Shown here piece by piece: positions 1-10,499 of a stretch of 64,000 nt of DNA. Under the pieces are notes generated by a model. It was given only the letters and a program-made list of their open reading frames with translations, did no database searches and was not told the DNA's origin. Every line of letters starts with the position of its first letter. Positions within the stretch are counted from its first letter, which is position 1. The stretch comes from Isoetes taiwanensis (lineage: Eukaryota; Streptophyta; Lycopodiopsida; Isoetales; Isoetaceae). Location: positions 8,826,105 to 8,890,104 of the forward strand of contig JAJEKV010000051.1 of NCBI GenBank assembly GCA_021234155.1. Direction: 5' to 3'. The position numbers were made by a program, and so were the translations under genes.

Positions 1-134
1 CTAGGTAAGCATATCCGGTCCCCGTATCTTGGACAGAAGGTGCAATGTATTATTTTCATTTTGTTTTAGGCCTCTCGTCAACTAAAGACACCTTCCCGGG
101 CAATTTTGGTGATCACCTTAGACAACCGCAACAT
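1..134 (-). pseudogene. N-terminal start of a second Penelope-like reverse transcriptase, cut by window edge
   Basis: The minus strand from 134 matches the first ~45 codons of the intact reverse transcriptase that starts at 6810. It has small differences, several at CTG sites. The rest of the gene would lie to the left of the window, so whether it is intact cannot be judged. Confidence 0.75.
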
Positions 135-349
135 ACGTTTAGATTAAATAAAATTAAATTACAACCCTAAGGGTAAAATCGACTTTAACCGCCAATTGGT
201 GGTGGATTTAAAGAGGCCGAAAGTGGCATAGGTATGTTTTATCAAACCGATCATTCATCGATCATATGACATCAATCCTAAGTAGGATATTATACATCAT
301 GCATCAAGCTTGCATAAGAATGTGAGATGGATACATTCATACCTCATTA

Positions 350-1949
350 TTATGTTGAGTAGTTAAGCTCTACTCCACCGTAAGCATTCTTTCCACGACC
401 AATAGTATTTTTATTCTTAGTGACATGAGTGTCCTTTGGGACTTGTGTGCCAATGCATTCAACCGATGTCTTTCGTCCGAACCAGCAAGGGAACATCACC
501 ACCGGTCTTGTAGTAATCCTTGGTGGTTTTGTGATCGTGCTCACGCTACAAGAAGGGCTAGCGTGCGGGTTTGCTTGTTATTCGGCTAGTGTTGTAGTTG
601 CGGGTACCGTACCCATATCCTTTAGAAATGTGACCGGCTTAATAGTTTTTTCGCGATATTTCCACCATCTTACACTTTGTTAGATTCAAATTTTCCGATC
701 AAACCATGGATCGTGACAAAGTCGATAGTCATGTGTACAAGTATTTCCCTTACATCCAAGTAAGATATGAATGCCATTATCTTTTGGTTTTCAGAGGGCC
801 TTTGAGGAAGCCTCTCGAATGATACCATCATCCTGTAAAAAGAACCCACATGTTAGGGTATAAAACATCTAAGTGATTCAAAGATATACCCGGTGCATGG
901 TCCAGCCATGTCATGTTGTCTCCACAAGCCAGGTCTCTGTTCTTCCTCTTATCCCGATCTTGAGATGCGCTTTGATATATGGGCATAGCGTTCTCCATAT
1001 CCTTTTCGGATAGAAATCATTTCTTCCAATAGTTGGATATGCCATATGGCCTTTCTCGATTAACGCATATATATGTGCTCTTAGTGCGTGTCTTGTCAAA
1101 GAAACGTATCAATGTTGCATTTGATTTCTTCCTTTTTAGACAAACTTCTCCATCCTCAAAGCAACACTAGAGGCAAATGAGATTTGGTCCTTAGTCGATC
1201 CCCAAGAAGTACCCATGTCTCCTTGTCGATAGGAGCCGAGCCCCAAAATTTTTGTCCTCCATATCCCTTGATTGCATAAAACAAAGATGGTTCTCAACAA
1301 GACGTTCAGAATGATAGGGAAGTTTAGGCGCTTATTCAATGTAAACTCAAAATTATCGTTGTCGCCCATCCCTTCGGGACCATTATTGGCATTGAGACTC
1401 GCCATGTCCTGCTGCATTTCATGCATCAAAGGGATCATCCTCACCGGCAAAGATACGGATTGCACCTCACCGGGCTTAACATTAATATCATTGGCCTTTT
1501 CAAGAGCCTTAATTCCGTGAGATACCGGCACTTGCATTTGTCCTCTTCAACGGTCCATCGGTAGATCATATCGTGCGGTTATTATACAAACTCGTCAATA
1601 ACCTTGACAATGTTATCCACCTCATTTCCAGCCTTGTTGATAATAGGGAAAGCCTTAATCCATTGATTAAAGCCAAGATGTAGGATAGGTTGAATATTGT
1701 TCCGTCCCCGGGTCTTGGGGTCTCCTTTTGAATTATATACTCATGTGCCTTAATATCTTTGATGCAACACAAGATATTTTGTACTTGCCGTAGTTCTAAC
1801 CGATTTGAAGTACCTATACCCCATGGCTGCAAGTTCCTTATTCCATATGGGTAGCTCGGTTTCAAAGATCTTTTCTTTCTCCGTATGCGATGCTGATAGC
1901 GGTCGACCGTAACATTTTCATTACAAGAGAGATATCGATCTGGGTACAT
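350..1949 (-). pseudogene. ORF1 of the downstream Penelope-like unit, corrupted copy
   Basis: This is the same ORF as 7028-8620, but split into several short frames here. Alignment by eye shows that nearly all disruptions relative to the other copy fall at CAG/CTG triplets, replaced by CG, CCG or small indels. It keeps recognisable stretches such as the acidic block before NNGPEG and the C-terminal GGVELNYST. The breaks may be sequencing artefacts rather than mutations. See 7028-8620 for a description of the protein. Confidence 0.6.
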
Positions 1950-3516
1950 AACCGGATGCTATACTACTAGATGCTATACTACTAAATACTTGAGTCCAAT
2001 TTTGTGACCCCAAGTAAGACCGGGACCGAAGTTCCTAAAAGAATCCGGTCCACACTAGCCTAAGCAAAAGCCCACTAGTAATGACATCTACTATGGTCAA
2101 TTCCATATGTAGTATTATCAGCCCATACTTGGATCACGATCCATGATGGCACATACTTTCTATGGACACCAAGTAAATAGCTTCTAGCACTAGACGAATC
2201 AAAACTAGAACCATAGTAGGACATATGAACCATTTATTGGCAATTCAATGCTTAACCATATACATTCAGACTCATCCCCTGAATGTACTGGTGTTCCAAT
2301 TGGAACTTGGTATGTTAATCTTGCTATTCTATTAAGCCCTTATTAGCTTGCCCATTTCCATAGATAACCTCCCAATTGGATTTTCAGGTTCTAAATCTTT
2401 AAATATAAACAGCAACAAGGAAGACTTGAGCCATTTTATACAAGAGTGTACTGCCCCAAACGGGCCGCAGGAATATCCCTATGCAATATGAACACTGATA
2501 AACATTCAAATTTCTTCATTCGAATAGTCTTGTTATTCTTGCCATTATACCATTTCCATGTGTTTATATCTTAGCAAATGAGCCCATATCCACTATAATT
2601 TATAGTCTAAAACATAAAGTAAAATGTGACCTACACATTTAGTAACTGGTCTGATTATGTGTATGCTCATCAAGCAGTACACTACATGGCTCATTTATAG
2701 ATGCCATACTCTTATATTTGTCCAAAAAACAGTCACATTCAGACCCTCATTCCATTATCTCAAAATACTATATTCTTGACATGATTTCAGCAAGAACCAA
2801 TAGTTGGTCATGCATATAATCAGTGTTAAATACTAGGTAAAGTGCATATTCAGAGGTCAGACCTCAATATACTACCAATGTATCACAGAAAACAAGCTAG
2901 ACAGAACTGAATCTAGCATAGTACACAAAAAACAGCAAATATATGATGCCTCCTAGAGCATTCCTGAGGTATTTATCAAGTTACAGTTGTAAGATCAATG
3001 TATCTTCCCTTTCCGAGTTGTTGTTGTTGAATCCATGTAATATTCCCATTGCTAGTGCTCCTTTTTCTTTAAACCCAAAGCCAGAAGTGTATTTGAAAGC
3101 AAAAAAACTATAATAAGAGGAGAAACCGGTACCTGCAGCCCAACATCACAACATTAGCATTAAGATGGTAATGAGTGAGGGGCCAAAAGGTACATTAGGT
3201 TTCTCAGCTTATCGCTGGTCACCTATTGTAGCCTTTTTACCCCAAATCCATTCTTAGCTTAAATAAACAGACAAATTATGAAGCACACATGCTCATCAGC
3301 TTTATATCATATAACTATAAACCTGTCATACACCTTTGGAACAGTATGATCATTAATATGCAACCAATGAATGCCACAGCTGTAGATTCAGCTGATAATT
3401 CATATCAGAATGCACAAGGCCATGTAAAATCAACATACCATGCTACTGTTTTAAACATGCCAGTTTTAGTGTAAAAAAGAGAGACTAGAAATTAAATCCA
3501 TCACTCTTTAGATAAA

Positions 3517-3888
3517 TCAAACCTGAACATCCTCGATGTCATATTCCAGATCTTCTTCTTGTGTATCAGGAACATTGTTCCTAAAGTTGGAGCCAGCTTG
3601 TCTGAGCCCATCACCACCTTGTCTGTTGGTATAATTTTGCCTATGAGCTCCTGATCCCTGGTTATTAAACCATGGGCGCTTGAATCCAGCATTTCTTCCA
3701 GACTCCATGCTTGTATTTCCAGGCTTATAGCTTCCAAGGCAAGCTTGAAATTCAGCGGCCAGCCAAGCTTCTTCTAAACTATCTTCCTCATCTGAGCTGA
3801 ACGGGCATCCATCGGAATCAAAATCCCCATAACCCTCAGACGTTTTGTCCTTGGATGCCTCATAAACTCGGCATTTATTCCCACCCAT
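3517..3888 (-). CDS. Acidic N-terminal exon of Penelope-like unit, copy 1
   Basis: This is a 123-codon open frame starting at an ATG (MGGNKCRVYEASK), after an upstream in-frame GTG. It differs from the other copy (10128-10499) by about three residues. The first half is acidic (SSDEEDSLEEAW) and the second half is rich in Gly, Asn, Gln and Arg. Its last codons run into CAG|GTTTGA, a good splice donor, so the stop just after may be intronic. Two tandem copies keeping the same open frame supports coding. No domain was recognised. Confidence 0.5.
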   Translation of the reverse strand: MGGNKCRVYEASKDKTSEGYGDFDSDGCPFSSDEEDSLEEAWLAAEFQACLGSYKPGNTSMESGRNAGFKRPWFNNQGSGAHRQNYTNRQGGDGLRQAGSNFRNNVPDTQEEDLEYDIEDVQV

Positions 3889-4548
3889 ACTCACACTTTA
3901 AGCCAGGAGTACGGGTCTAATACTGACCAAATGGTGTGCCCAATCCACCATATCTTATCCTCTGCTCAAGGTATCAGTTCTAGGCTAAGATTAAACATAA
4001 TGCCCAACCCCATATCTAGTAAACAAATTAATATCAGTGTCAGGTGCCCAAACCTCAAACGGCAGACTCTGTACCCGGATTTGATGTTTCATATCAGTTT
4101 ACTTGCCGCCAGTGCTTCTTTTCATAGCCCCCTAGCCGCAGCCCAGCCATGCTTCGTGCGGTCTGTCACTGCATCTCCAGCTCTTGGTACCCTAAAATCC
4201 GGTATCTGTAGTTTCCGGAGTTACAATGAAAATCGTTTACCTGTATTCTTTATAAAATACAGTATTACATATTGGCAACAAAATTCAGCCAATGTTTGTA
4301 GCCAATGCTTATACCATATGAGAATAAAAGATGGAAATACATATTCTACCATTAATGTACTAATTCAATGCATTCCTTCTATTTTATTTGTCTGGATTAT
4401 ACTTATAGGTCTAAGTCATACCCAAGTGTATCCATAAATACCATGGTCCAGTTGGTATCCTTTGAACCCTCTCACACAAGTTGTGACAACGTCCAAACCT
4501 GCTACCTTATATTTTAGCTTATCATTTAAAGGACAAGCATAAAAAAAA

Positions 4549-4731
4549 CCTACCTCCTACCGTAGGATAGGTGTGGCCCAATTTACTTGGCTGTGTTATA
4601 GGGAGGATGGACCCCTACCAACACAGCTAGGGGTCCATCCCTTATCCTATTAAATTATAAGTGATCCAAATCTGGAGAGAAAAAAAGAAATCTAGTTGTA
4701 AAATTTCAGATAGATCAGTGTAAAATGTACC
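4549..4731 (-). other. 3' end of Penelope-like unit with pseudoknot-like inverted repeats
   Basis: This lies between the reverse transcriptase stop and the start of the next tandem unit. It contains a perfect 13-bp inverted repeat, GGATGGACCCCTA at 4605-4617 and TAGGGGTCCATCC at 4628-4640, around a 10-nt loop. The loop sequence AACACAGC (4620-4627) is complementary to GCTGTGTT at 4590-4597, which would make a pseudoknot. TAGGATAGG (4563-4571) can pair with CCTTATCCTA (4640-4649) as an imperfect outer stem. I looked for a hammerhead core (CUGAUGA with GAAA), because Penelope-like elements often carry one, and did not find it. Confidence 0.6.
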
Positions 4732-6810
4732 TTAGGTCAGAGACTCCACTTCTTGTATAAGGATATATTTGTCAAATCTGAGTCCAGGAAATGTATTGCT
4801 CTTAATGTAGTTTGATACTTTCTTCTTTAAACCCTGGATGTCAAACCCATTGTTGGTGAAGCATCTGATCAGTCCCTTAATGTCAGCAGCAGCCTTTACG
4901 GGACATGAGTTGACATACATGTATGGTAGGACCTGGGAAACGATCACATTTCTCGCTTGCAGGTATGGCCTACAGCTGCCAGCATGTACAAATTTTAGTG
5001 CTTGAAAGGGTAAAATATCCCTTTTGTCATATCTGGTGGTTTTATAAACCCCACTAGTACTATTTACAATCTCAATGGATAGGTTAAGGAAATTGACTTT
5101 GTATCCACACGGGTTATCCAATCCATATCTTGTGTGAAAAACTGTTTCTTCTTTGATCCCAAGTTTACTCATATCATACAAGCAGATGTCTCCAGTTGAG
5201 TCACCAAATGTTTCCTTTAGGAACTCCCTAATAACCGGACAGTTAATGGCCAGAAGGTCATCAATATACCTAAAAATATATTTGAACATGCAAATCTCCT
5301 TATACCTGCCTAGAGCTGCTAGATTTTTGATAAAGCATACCTCAAACCAGGCCAAGTATAGATTGCACCAGCTTGGGCTGCATGCAAACCCCATGGGAAT
5401 GCCACAAACTTGTTGCCACGTCTTGTCACCCATGGCGATGAAGCAATTGGACAACAACCAATGATTGGCCTTGATAAAATCTTGTTGTTCCATTTTGAAC
5501 CAGCACTTGCCTTTTGGATCTATTTTAAACCATTTGGCCGTGAAACCATTGGGTACTTGTTTGATCCATAACTCATTCTTGTGGTGTACGCTTTTTTGCC
5601 ATCTCCAAGCAGCGTTGATAACCATTTCAATGACCCTGCATATTCCATTATCCCCAAGCAGTGGGATGTTTTCATAACATTTTGTTATGTCAGCCACAAA
5701 AATGCTATGTATTTTGGGTGGTAAATTAATTATCACATCATAAGCAGAGTTTATAACCCAGCATGTGTTAACTTTTCCAGGCATCACCGTATGCACATTG
5801 GCACTTAACATTTTGGCAATATCTGGCCAGCTTAGCAGAATATCGTTAAGCCCAGCTGTCACTATTTGTGAAATCTCAGTGTAGATAGTGTTGTGAGCGT
5901 TAGTGATCCATCTATAGTCTTTCTTGTGTGCCTTATATACCCCGAGCAAATAAGGTAATCTTTCTGATTCAAAGCCTATGTACCCAATAATCCCTTGGAT
6001 TTCTGCTTTAATTCTTACTTGTATTTCTTTATGTGGGCAGCTGATGATAAGAAAGTCACGGCTGTTAAGCCTTTGTAAGGCCATGTCTCTAACATGCTTA
6101 GGACATATGAAGGCCGGATTATTGGTGGCCTTATCCACACCTGAGACATAGAAATTAGTTGCCAGCCACTCTATGTTCCTAATGACACATGGGTCCATTA
6201 GTGCAAACTTTCTGGGACCCTCATTTTTTATAGCAATTTTGATTCTGCAAGTAGCAATATCCACAACCCTCATTCTGAAGGCAGCTATTTCGTCTTCATT
6301 AATCTCTGGATAAGAATACTTATGTGCTTCAAAGAAACAATCACATACCTTAGCTATCTCTTCTTCAAATTCTTTTATTACTAAAACCCTATCGGGAATA
6401 TGATTCAGGCCTTTTCTCAACATGTTTCTGAGCATTTTATTCCTGACCATAGTAATCTTAGTTGTGCGTACGTGGCCGATGCTAGGGTCCACGAAAGCAG
6501 CTATGTTTGGATTCATGCAAGGGCATGGGACTTCAGCCTCTTGTGCAAAAACATAGAAGGGTTTATACAATATATCTTGTAGATTTTCGCAATACCTCCA
6601 ACCAAACATACTGCCGTCCATCATATCTTGTCCAATCTCGTTGAAACACTCACATGCCACCTTATGCATAATTCTAGGTAAGCATATCTGGTCCTGTATC
6701 TTGGACAGAAAGGTGCAATGTATTATTTTCAGTTTGTTTTTAGGCCTCTCGTCAACTAAAGACAGCCTTCCCTGGCAATTTTTGGTGATCACCTTAGACA
6801 ACTGCAACAT
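4732..6810 (-). CDS. Penelope-like element reverse transcriptase, endonuclease not found
   Basis: This is a 692-aa intact reading frame. Reverse transcriptase motifs are clear: motif A near residue 374 (FVADITKCYENIP), motif B at 470-479 (GIPMGFACSP) and motif C at 514-519 (RYIDDL, catalytic Asp 517-518). Upstream lie a CxC motif (CPC, 96-98), KGLNHIP (133-139) and DKATNN (226-231). Downstream are FLNLSIEI and YDKRD (594-598). This order, with CxC before the palm and YDKRD after it, resembles the Naiad/Chlamys group of Penelope-like elements known from green algae and invertebrates. That group usually has a GIY-YIG nuclease N-terminal to the CxC motif. None is visible here or in the upstream ORFs, so this copy seems endonuclease-lacking. 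The ATG overlaps a splice acceptor (TTGCAG), so the first residues may instead be spliced from an upstream exon. Its enzymatic role is target-primed reverse transcription of its own RNA. Confidence 0.9.
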   Translation of the reverse strand: MLQLSKVITKNCQGRLSLVDERPKNKLKIIHCTFLSKIQDQICLPRIMHKVACECFNEIGQDMMDGSMFGWRYCENLQDILYKPFYVFAQEAEVPCPCMNPNIAAFVDPSIGHVRTTKITMVRNKMLRNMLRKGLNHIPDRVLVIKEFEEEIAKVCDCFFEAHKYSYPEINEDEIAAFRMRVVDIATCRIKIAIKNEGPRKFALMDPCVIRNIEWLATNFYVSGVDKATNNPAFICPKHVRDMALQRLNSRDFLIISCPHKEIQVRIKAEIQGIIGYIGFESERLPYLLGVYKAHKKDYRWITNAHNTIYTEISQIVTAGLNDILLSWPDIAKMLSANVHTVMPGKVNTCWVINSAYDVIINLPPKIHSIFVADITKCYENIPLLGDNGICRVIEMVINAAWRWQKSVHHKNELWIKQVPNGFTAKWFKIDPKGKCWFKMEQQDFIKANHWLLSNCFIAMGDKTWQQVCGIPMGFACSPSWCNLYLAWFEVCFIKNLAALGRYKEICMFKYIFRYIDDLLAINCPVIREFLKETFGDSTGDICLYDMSKLGIKEETVFHTRYGLDNPCGYKVNFLNLSIEIVNSTSGVYKTTRYDKRDILPFQALKFVHAGSCRPYLQARNVIVSQVLPYMYVNSCPVKAAADIKGLIRCFTNNGFDIQGLKKKVSNYIKSNTFPGLRFDKYILIQEVESLT

Positions 6811-7020
6811 ACGTTTAGATTAAATAAAATTAAATTACAACCCTAAGGTAAAATCCTGACTTAACCACGCCAATTGGTGGTGGATTTAAAGAGGCCGAGT
6901 GGCATAGGTATGTTTTATCAAAACTGATCATTCATCAGATCATATGACATCAATCCTAAGTAGGATATTATACATCATGCATCAAGCTTGCATAAGAATG
7001 TGAGATGGATACATTCATAC
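6802..7020 (-). other. Putative spliceosomal intron between ORF1 and the reverse transcriptase
   Basis: On the minus strand the sequence goes from GAG|GTATGAATG at 7020 to TATGTTGCAG|TTG at 6802. It has an AT-rich stretch and a CTAAAC branch-like motif about 15 nt before the acceptor. ORF1 stops just before the donor, so the intron would sit between two reading frames. Penelope-like elements are known for retaining introns. This is inferred from splice consensus only. Confidence 0.4.
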
Positions 7021-7027
7021 CTCATTA

Positions 7028-8620
7028 TTATGTTGAGTAGTTAAGCTCTACTCCACCAGAAGCATTCTTTCCACGACCAATAGTATTTTTATTCTTAGTG
7101 ACAGAGTGTCCGGCTGGGACTTGTGTGCCAATGCATTCAACTGATGTGCTGTCCGAACCCGCAGGAACATCACCAGCTGGTCTTGTAGTAATCCTTGGTG
7201 GTTTTGTGATCGTGTTCTGCCTGCTACAAGAAGGGCTAGCAGCAGGTTTGCTTGTTATTCGGCTAGTGTTGTTGCTGGCAGCCGTACCCATATCCTTTAG
7301 AAATGTGACCGGCTTAATAGTTTTTTCGCATATTTCCACCATCTTACACTTTGTTAGATTCAGCTTCAGATCAAACCATGGATCAGCAGCAAGTCGCATA
7401 GTCATGTGTACAAGTATTTCCCTTACATCCAAGTAAGATATGAATGCCATTATGCTGGTTTTCAGAGGGCCTTTGAGGAAGCCTCTGAATGATACCATCT
7501 GTGCAGCAACTGACATGTTAGGGTATAAAACATCTAAGTGATTCAGCATATACCAGACTGCATGGTCCAGCCATGTCATGTTGTCTCCACAAGCCGGTCT
7601 CCTGTTCTTCCTCTTATCCCGATCTTCGCAGATGCGCTTGATATATGGGCATAGCGTTCTCCATATCCTTTTCAGATAGAAATCATTTCTTCCAATAGTT
7701 GGATATGCCATATGGCCTTTCTGACTAACGTACATATATGTGCTCTTAGTGCAGGTCTTGTCAAAGAAACGGGTATCAATGTTGCATTTGATTTCTTCCT
7801 TTTAGACAAACTTCTCCATCCTCAAAGCAACACTAGAGGCAGCTGAGATTTGGTCCTTAGTCAGATCCCCAAGAAGTACCCATGTCTCCTTGCTGATAGG
7901 AGCCAGAGCCCCAAAATTTTTTGTCCTCCATATCCCTTGATTGCATAAAACAGCATGGTTCTCAACAAGACGTTCAGGAATGATAGGGAAGTTTAGGCAG
8001 TTATTCAATGTAAACTCAAAATTATCGTTGTCGTCCATCCCTTCAGGACCATTATTGGCATTGAGACTCGCCATGTCCTGTTCTGTTAACAGTGCATCAA
8101 AGGGATCATCCTCACTGGCAGCATTACAGTATTGCACCTCACCAGGCTTAACATTAATATCATTGGCCTTTTCAAGAGCCTTAATTCCCGTGAGATACTG
8201 GCACTTGCATTTGTCCTCTTCAACAGTCCACTGGTAGATCATATCAGGCAGGTTATTATACAGCTCGTCAATAACCTTGACAATGTTATCCACCTCATTT
8301 CCAGCCTTGTTGATAATAGGGAAAGCCTTAATCCATTGATTAAAGCCAAGATGTAGGATAGCTGAATATTGTTCCGTCCCCCCTGGCTGTCTCCTTTTGA
8401 ATTATATACTCATGTGCCTTAATATCTTTGATGCAACACAGTATATTTTGTACCGCGTAGCTCGGAACTTCTGATTTGAAGTACCTATACCCCATGGCTG
8501 CAAGTTCCTTATTCCATATGGGTAGCTCAGTTTCAAAGATCTTTTCTTTCTCCTGTATGCAGTACAGTAACAGTCAGCCAGAACATTTTCATTACAAGAG
8601 AGATATCGATACAGGTACAT
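7028..8620 (-). pseudogene. ORF1 of Penelope-like unit, unknown protein
   Basis: Three open stretches (8620-8402, 8293-7802, 7735-7028) lie in one reading frame, separated by single stop codons at about 8402 and 7802. They may be one ~530-residue protein with two stops, or exons of it. The N-terminal part is basic. The middle has an acidic segment around NNGPEGMDDNDNFEF. The C-terminal part has alternating hydrophobic helices, then a Ser/Thr/Pro-rich tail with KPPRITTRP and ends GGVELNYST. No known domain was recognised and no GIY-YIG or zinc-finger pattern is evident. It lies directly upstream of the reverse transcriptase on the same strand, so it is probably the element's first ORF. Confidence 0.5.
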
Positions 8621-10127
8621 AACCAGATGCTATACTACTAGATGCTATACTACTAAATACTTGAGTCCAAGATTTCTGTGACCCCCAGTAAGACCAGGGG
8701 ACTGAAGTTCCTAAAAGAATCCAGTCCACACTAGCCTAAGCAAAAGCCCACTAGTAATGACATCTACTATGGTCAATTCCATATGTAGTATTATCAGCCC
8801 ATACTTGGATCACGATCCATGATGGCACATACTTTCTATGGGCACCAAGTAAATAGCTTCTAGCACTAGACAAACCAAAACAAGAACCATGGTAGGACTA
8901 ATCTTCATATTCTATTAAGCCCTCATTAGCTTGCCCATTTCCATAGATAGACACCTCCCACTTGGATTTTCAGGTTCTAAATCTTTAAATATAAACAGCA
9001 ATAAGGAAGACTTAAACCATTTTATACAAGAGTGCACTGCCCCAAACGGGCCCCAGGAATATCCCTATGTAATATGAACACTGATAAACATTCAAATTTC
9101 TTCATTCGAATAGTCTTGTTATTCTTGCCATTATACCATTTCCATGTGTTTATATCTTAGCAAATGAGCCCATATCCACTATGATTTATAGTCTAAAACA
9201 TTAAGTAAAATGTGACATACACATTTAGTAACTGGTCTGATTATGTGTATGCTCATCAAGCAGTACACTACACGGCTCATTTATATATGCCATACTCTGA
9301 TATTTGTCCAAAAAACAGTCACATTCAGAACAGACCCTCATTCCATTATCTCAAAATACTATAGTCTTGACATGATTTCAGCAAGAACCAATAGTTGGTC
9401 ATGCATATAATCAGTGTTAAATACGAGATAAAGTGCATATTCAGAGGTTAGACCTCAATATACTACCAATGTATCACAGAAAACAAGCTAGACAGAACTG
9501 AATCTAGCATAGTACACAAAAAACAGCAAATATATGATGCCTCCTAGAGCATTCCTGAGGTATTTATCAAGTTACAGTTGTAAGATCAATGTATCTTCCC
9601 TTTCCGAGTTGTTGTTGTTGAATCCATGTAATATTCCCATTGCTAGTGCTCCTTTTTCTTTAAACCCAAAGCCAGAAGTGTACTTGAAAGCAAAAAAACT
9701 ATAATAAGAGGAGAAACCGGTACCTGCAGCCCAACATCACAACATTAGCATTAAGATGGTAATGAGTGAGGGGCCAAAAGGTACATTAGGTTTCTCAGCT
9801 TATCGCTGGTCACCTATTGTAGCCTTTTTACCCCAAATCCATTCTTAGCTTAAATAAATAGACAAATTACGAAGCACACATGCTCATCAGCTTTATATCA
9901 TATTTAGCATATGCCTTATATTTAACTATAAACCTGTCATACACCTTTGGAACAGTATGATCATTAATATGAAACCAATGAATGCCACAGCTATAGATCC
10001 AGATGATAATTCATATCAGAATGCACAAGGCCATGTAAAATCAACATACCATGCTACTATTTTAAACATGCCAGTTTTAGTGTAAAAAAGAGAGACTAGA
10101 AATTAAATCCATCACTCTTTAGATAAA
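8621..10127 (-). other. Non-coding stretch between two ORFs of the Penelope-like unit, probable intron(s)
   Basis: No long open frame is present on the minus strand. The left edge of the upstream exon has a splice donor (CAG|GTTTGA near 10131). A second donor-like site, GGCTGCAG|GTACCGG, lies near 9722. Acceptor-like AG sites precede the next ORF near 8640. The stretch is AT-rich, and the matching segment of copy 1 is almost identical. A large intron, or an intron with a small internal exon, is the simplest reading. Confidence 0.4.
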
Positions 10128-10499
10128 TCAAACCTGAACATCCTCGATGTCATATTCCAGATCTTCTTCTTGTGTATCAGGAACATTGTTCCTAAAGTTG
10201 GAGCCAGTTTGTCTGAGCCCATCACCACCTTGTCTATTGGTATGATTTTGCCTATGAGCTCCTGATCCCTGGTTATTAAACCATGGGCGCTTGAATCCAG
10301 CATTTCTTCCAGACTCCATGCTTGTATTTCCAGACTTATAGCTTCCAAGGCAAGCTTGAAATTCAGCGGCCAGCCAAGCTTCTTCTAAACTATCTTCCTC
10401 ATCTGAGCTGAACGGGCATCCATCGGAATCAAAATCCCCATAACCCTCAGATGTTTTATCCTTGGATGCCTCATAAACTCGGCATTTATTCCCACCCAT
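10128..10499 (-). CDS. Acidic N-terminal exon of Penelope-like unit, copy 2
   Basis: This is the second copy of the 123-codon exon at 3517-3888, with about three substitutions (Pro/Ser, Tyr/His, Thr/Ala). It starts MGGNKCRVYEASK, has an acidic SSDEEDSLEEAW region, and a C-terminal half rich in Gly, Asn, Gln and Arg that suggests a disordered nucleic-acid-binding tail. It ends at CAG|GTTTGA, a likely splice donor. It is the first ORF of the unit in transcription order. The function is unknown; it could be part of a gag-like or RNA-chaperone ORF, but no motif proves this. Confidence 0.5.
   Translation of the reverse strand: MGGNKCRVYEASKDKTSEGYGDFDSDGCPFSSDEEDSLEEAWLAAEFQACLGSYKSGNTSMESGRNAGFKRPWFNNQGSGAHRQNHTNRQGGDGLRQTGSNFRNNVPDTQEEDLEYDIEDVQV

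Larger units (their letters stand above)
1..4548 (-). repeat. Downstream copy of tandem Penelope-like unit (partial)
   Basis: This segment repeats 6672-11172 almost base for base in the same orientation, offset by about 6.6-6.7 kb. It is cut off by the window start just inside the reverse transcriptase. From about 2070 to 4548 the two copies are nearly identical. In 1-2070 the copies differ at many CAG/CTG sites, mostly with CG or CCG in this copy. This copy carries about 100 bp near 2220-2320 that the other lacks, and the other has an extra ~25-30 bp near 9900. It ends on the plus strand in an A8 run at 4541-4548, matching the A21 run that ends the other copy. Together with 4549-6671 the arrangement is head-to-tail tandem, as is common for Penelope-like elements. 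Confidence 0.92.

Noticed and set aside
3285-3300. Minus-strand CTGATGAGCATG, hammerhead-like
   Set aside because: The following stem is only three base pairs and no GAAA follows.
4700-4731. Hammerhead ribozyme core near the RT stop (minus-strand ACTGATCTATCTGAAAT)
   Set aside because: CTGA and GAAA are present but the required CUGAUGA core and closing stems are not.
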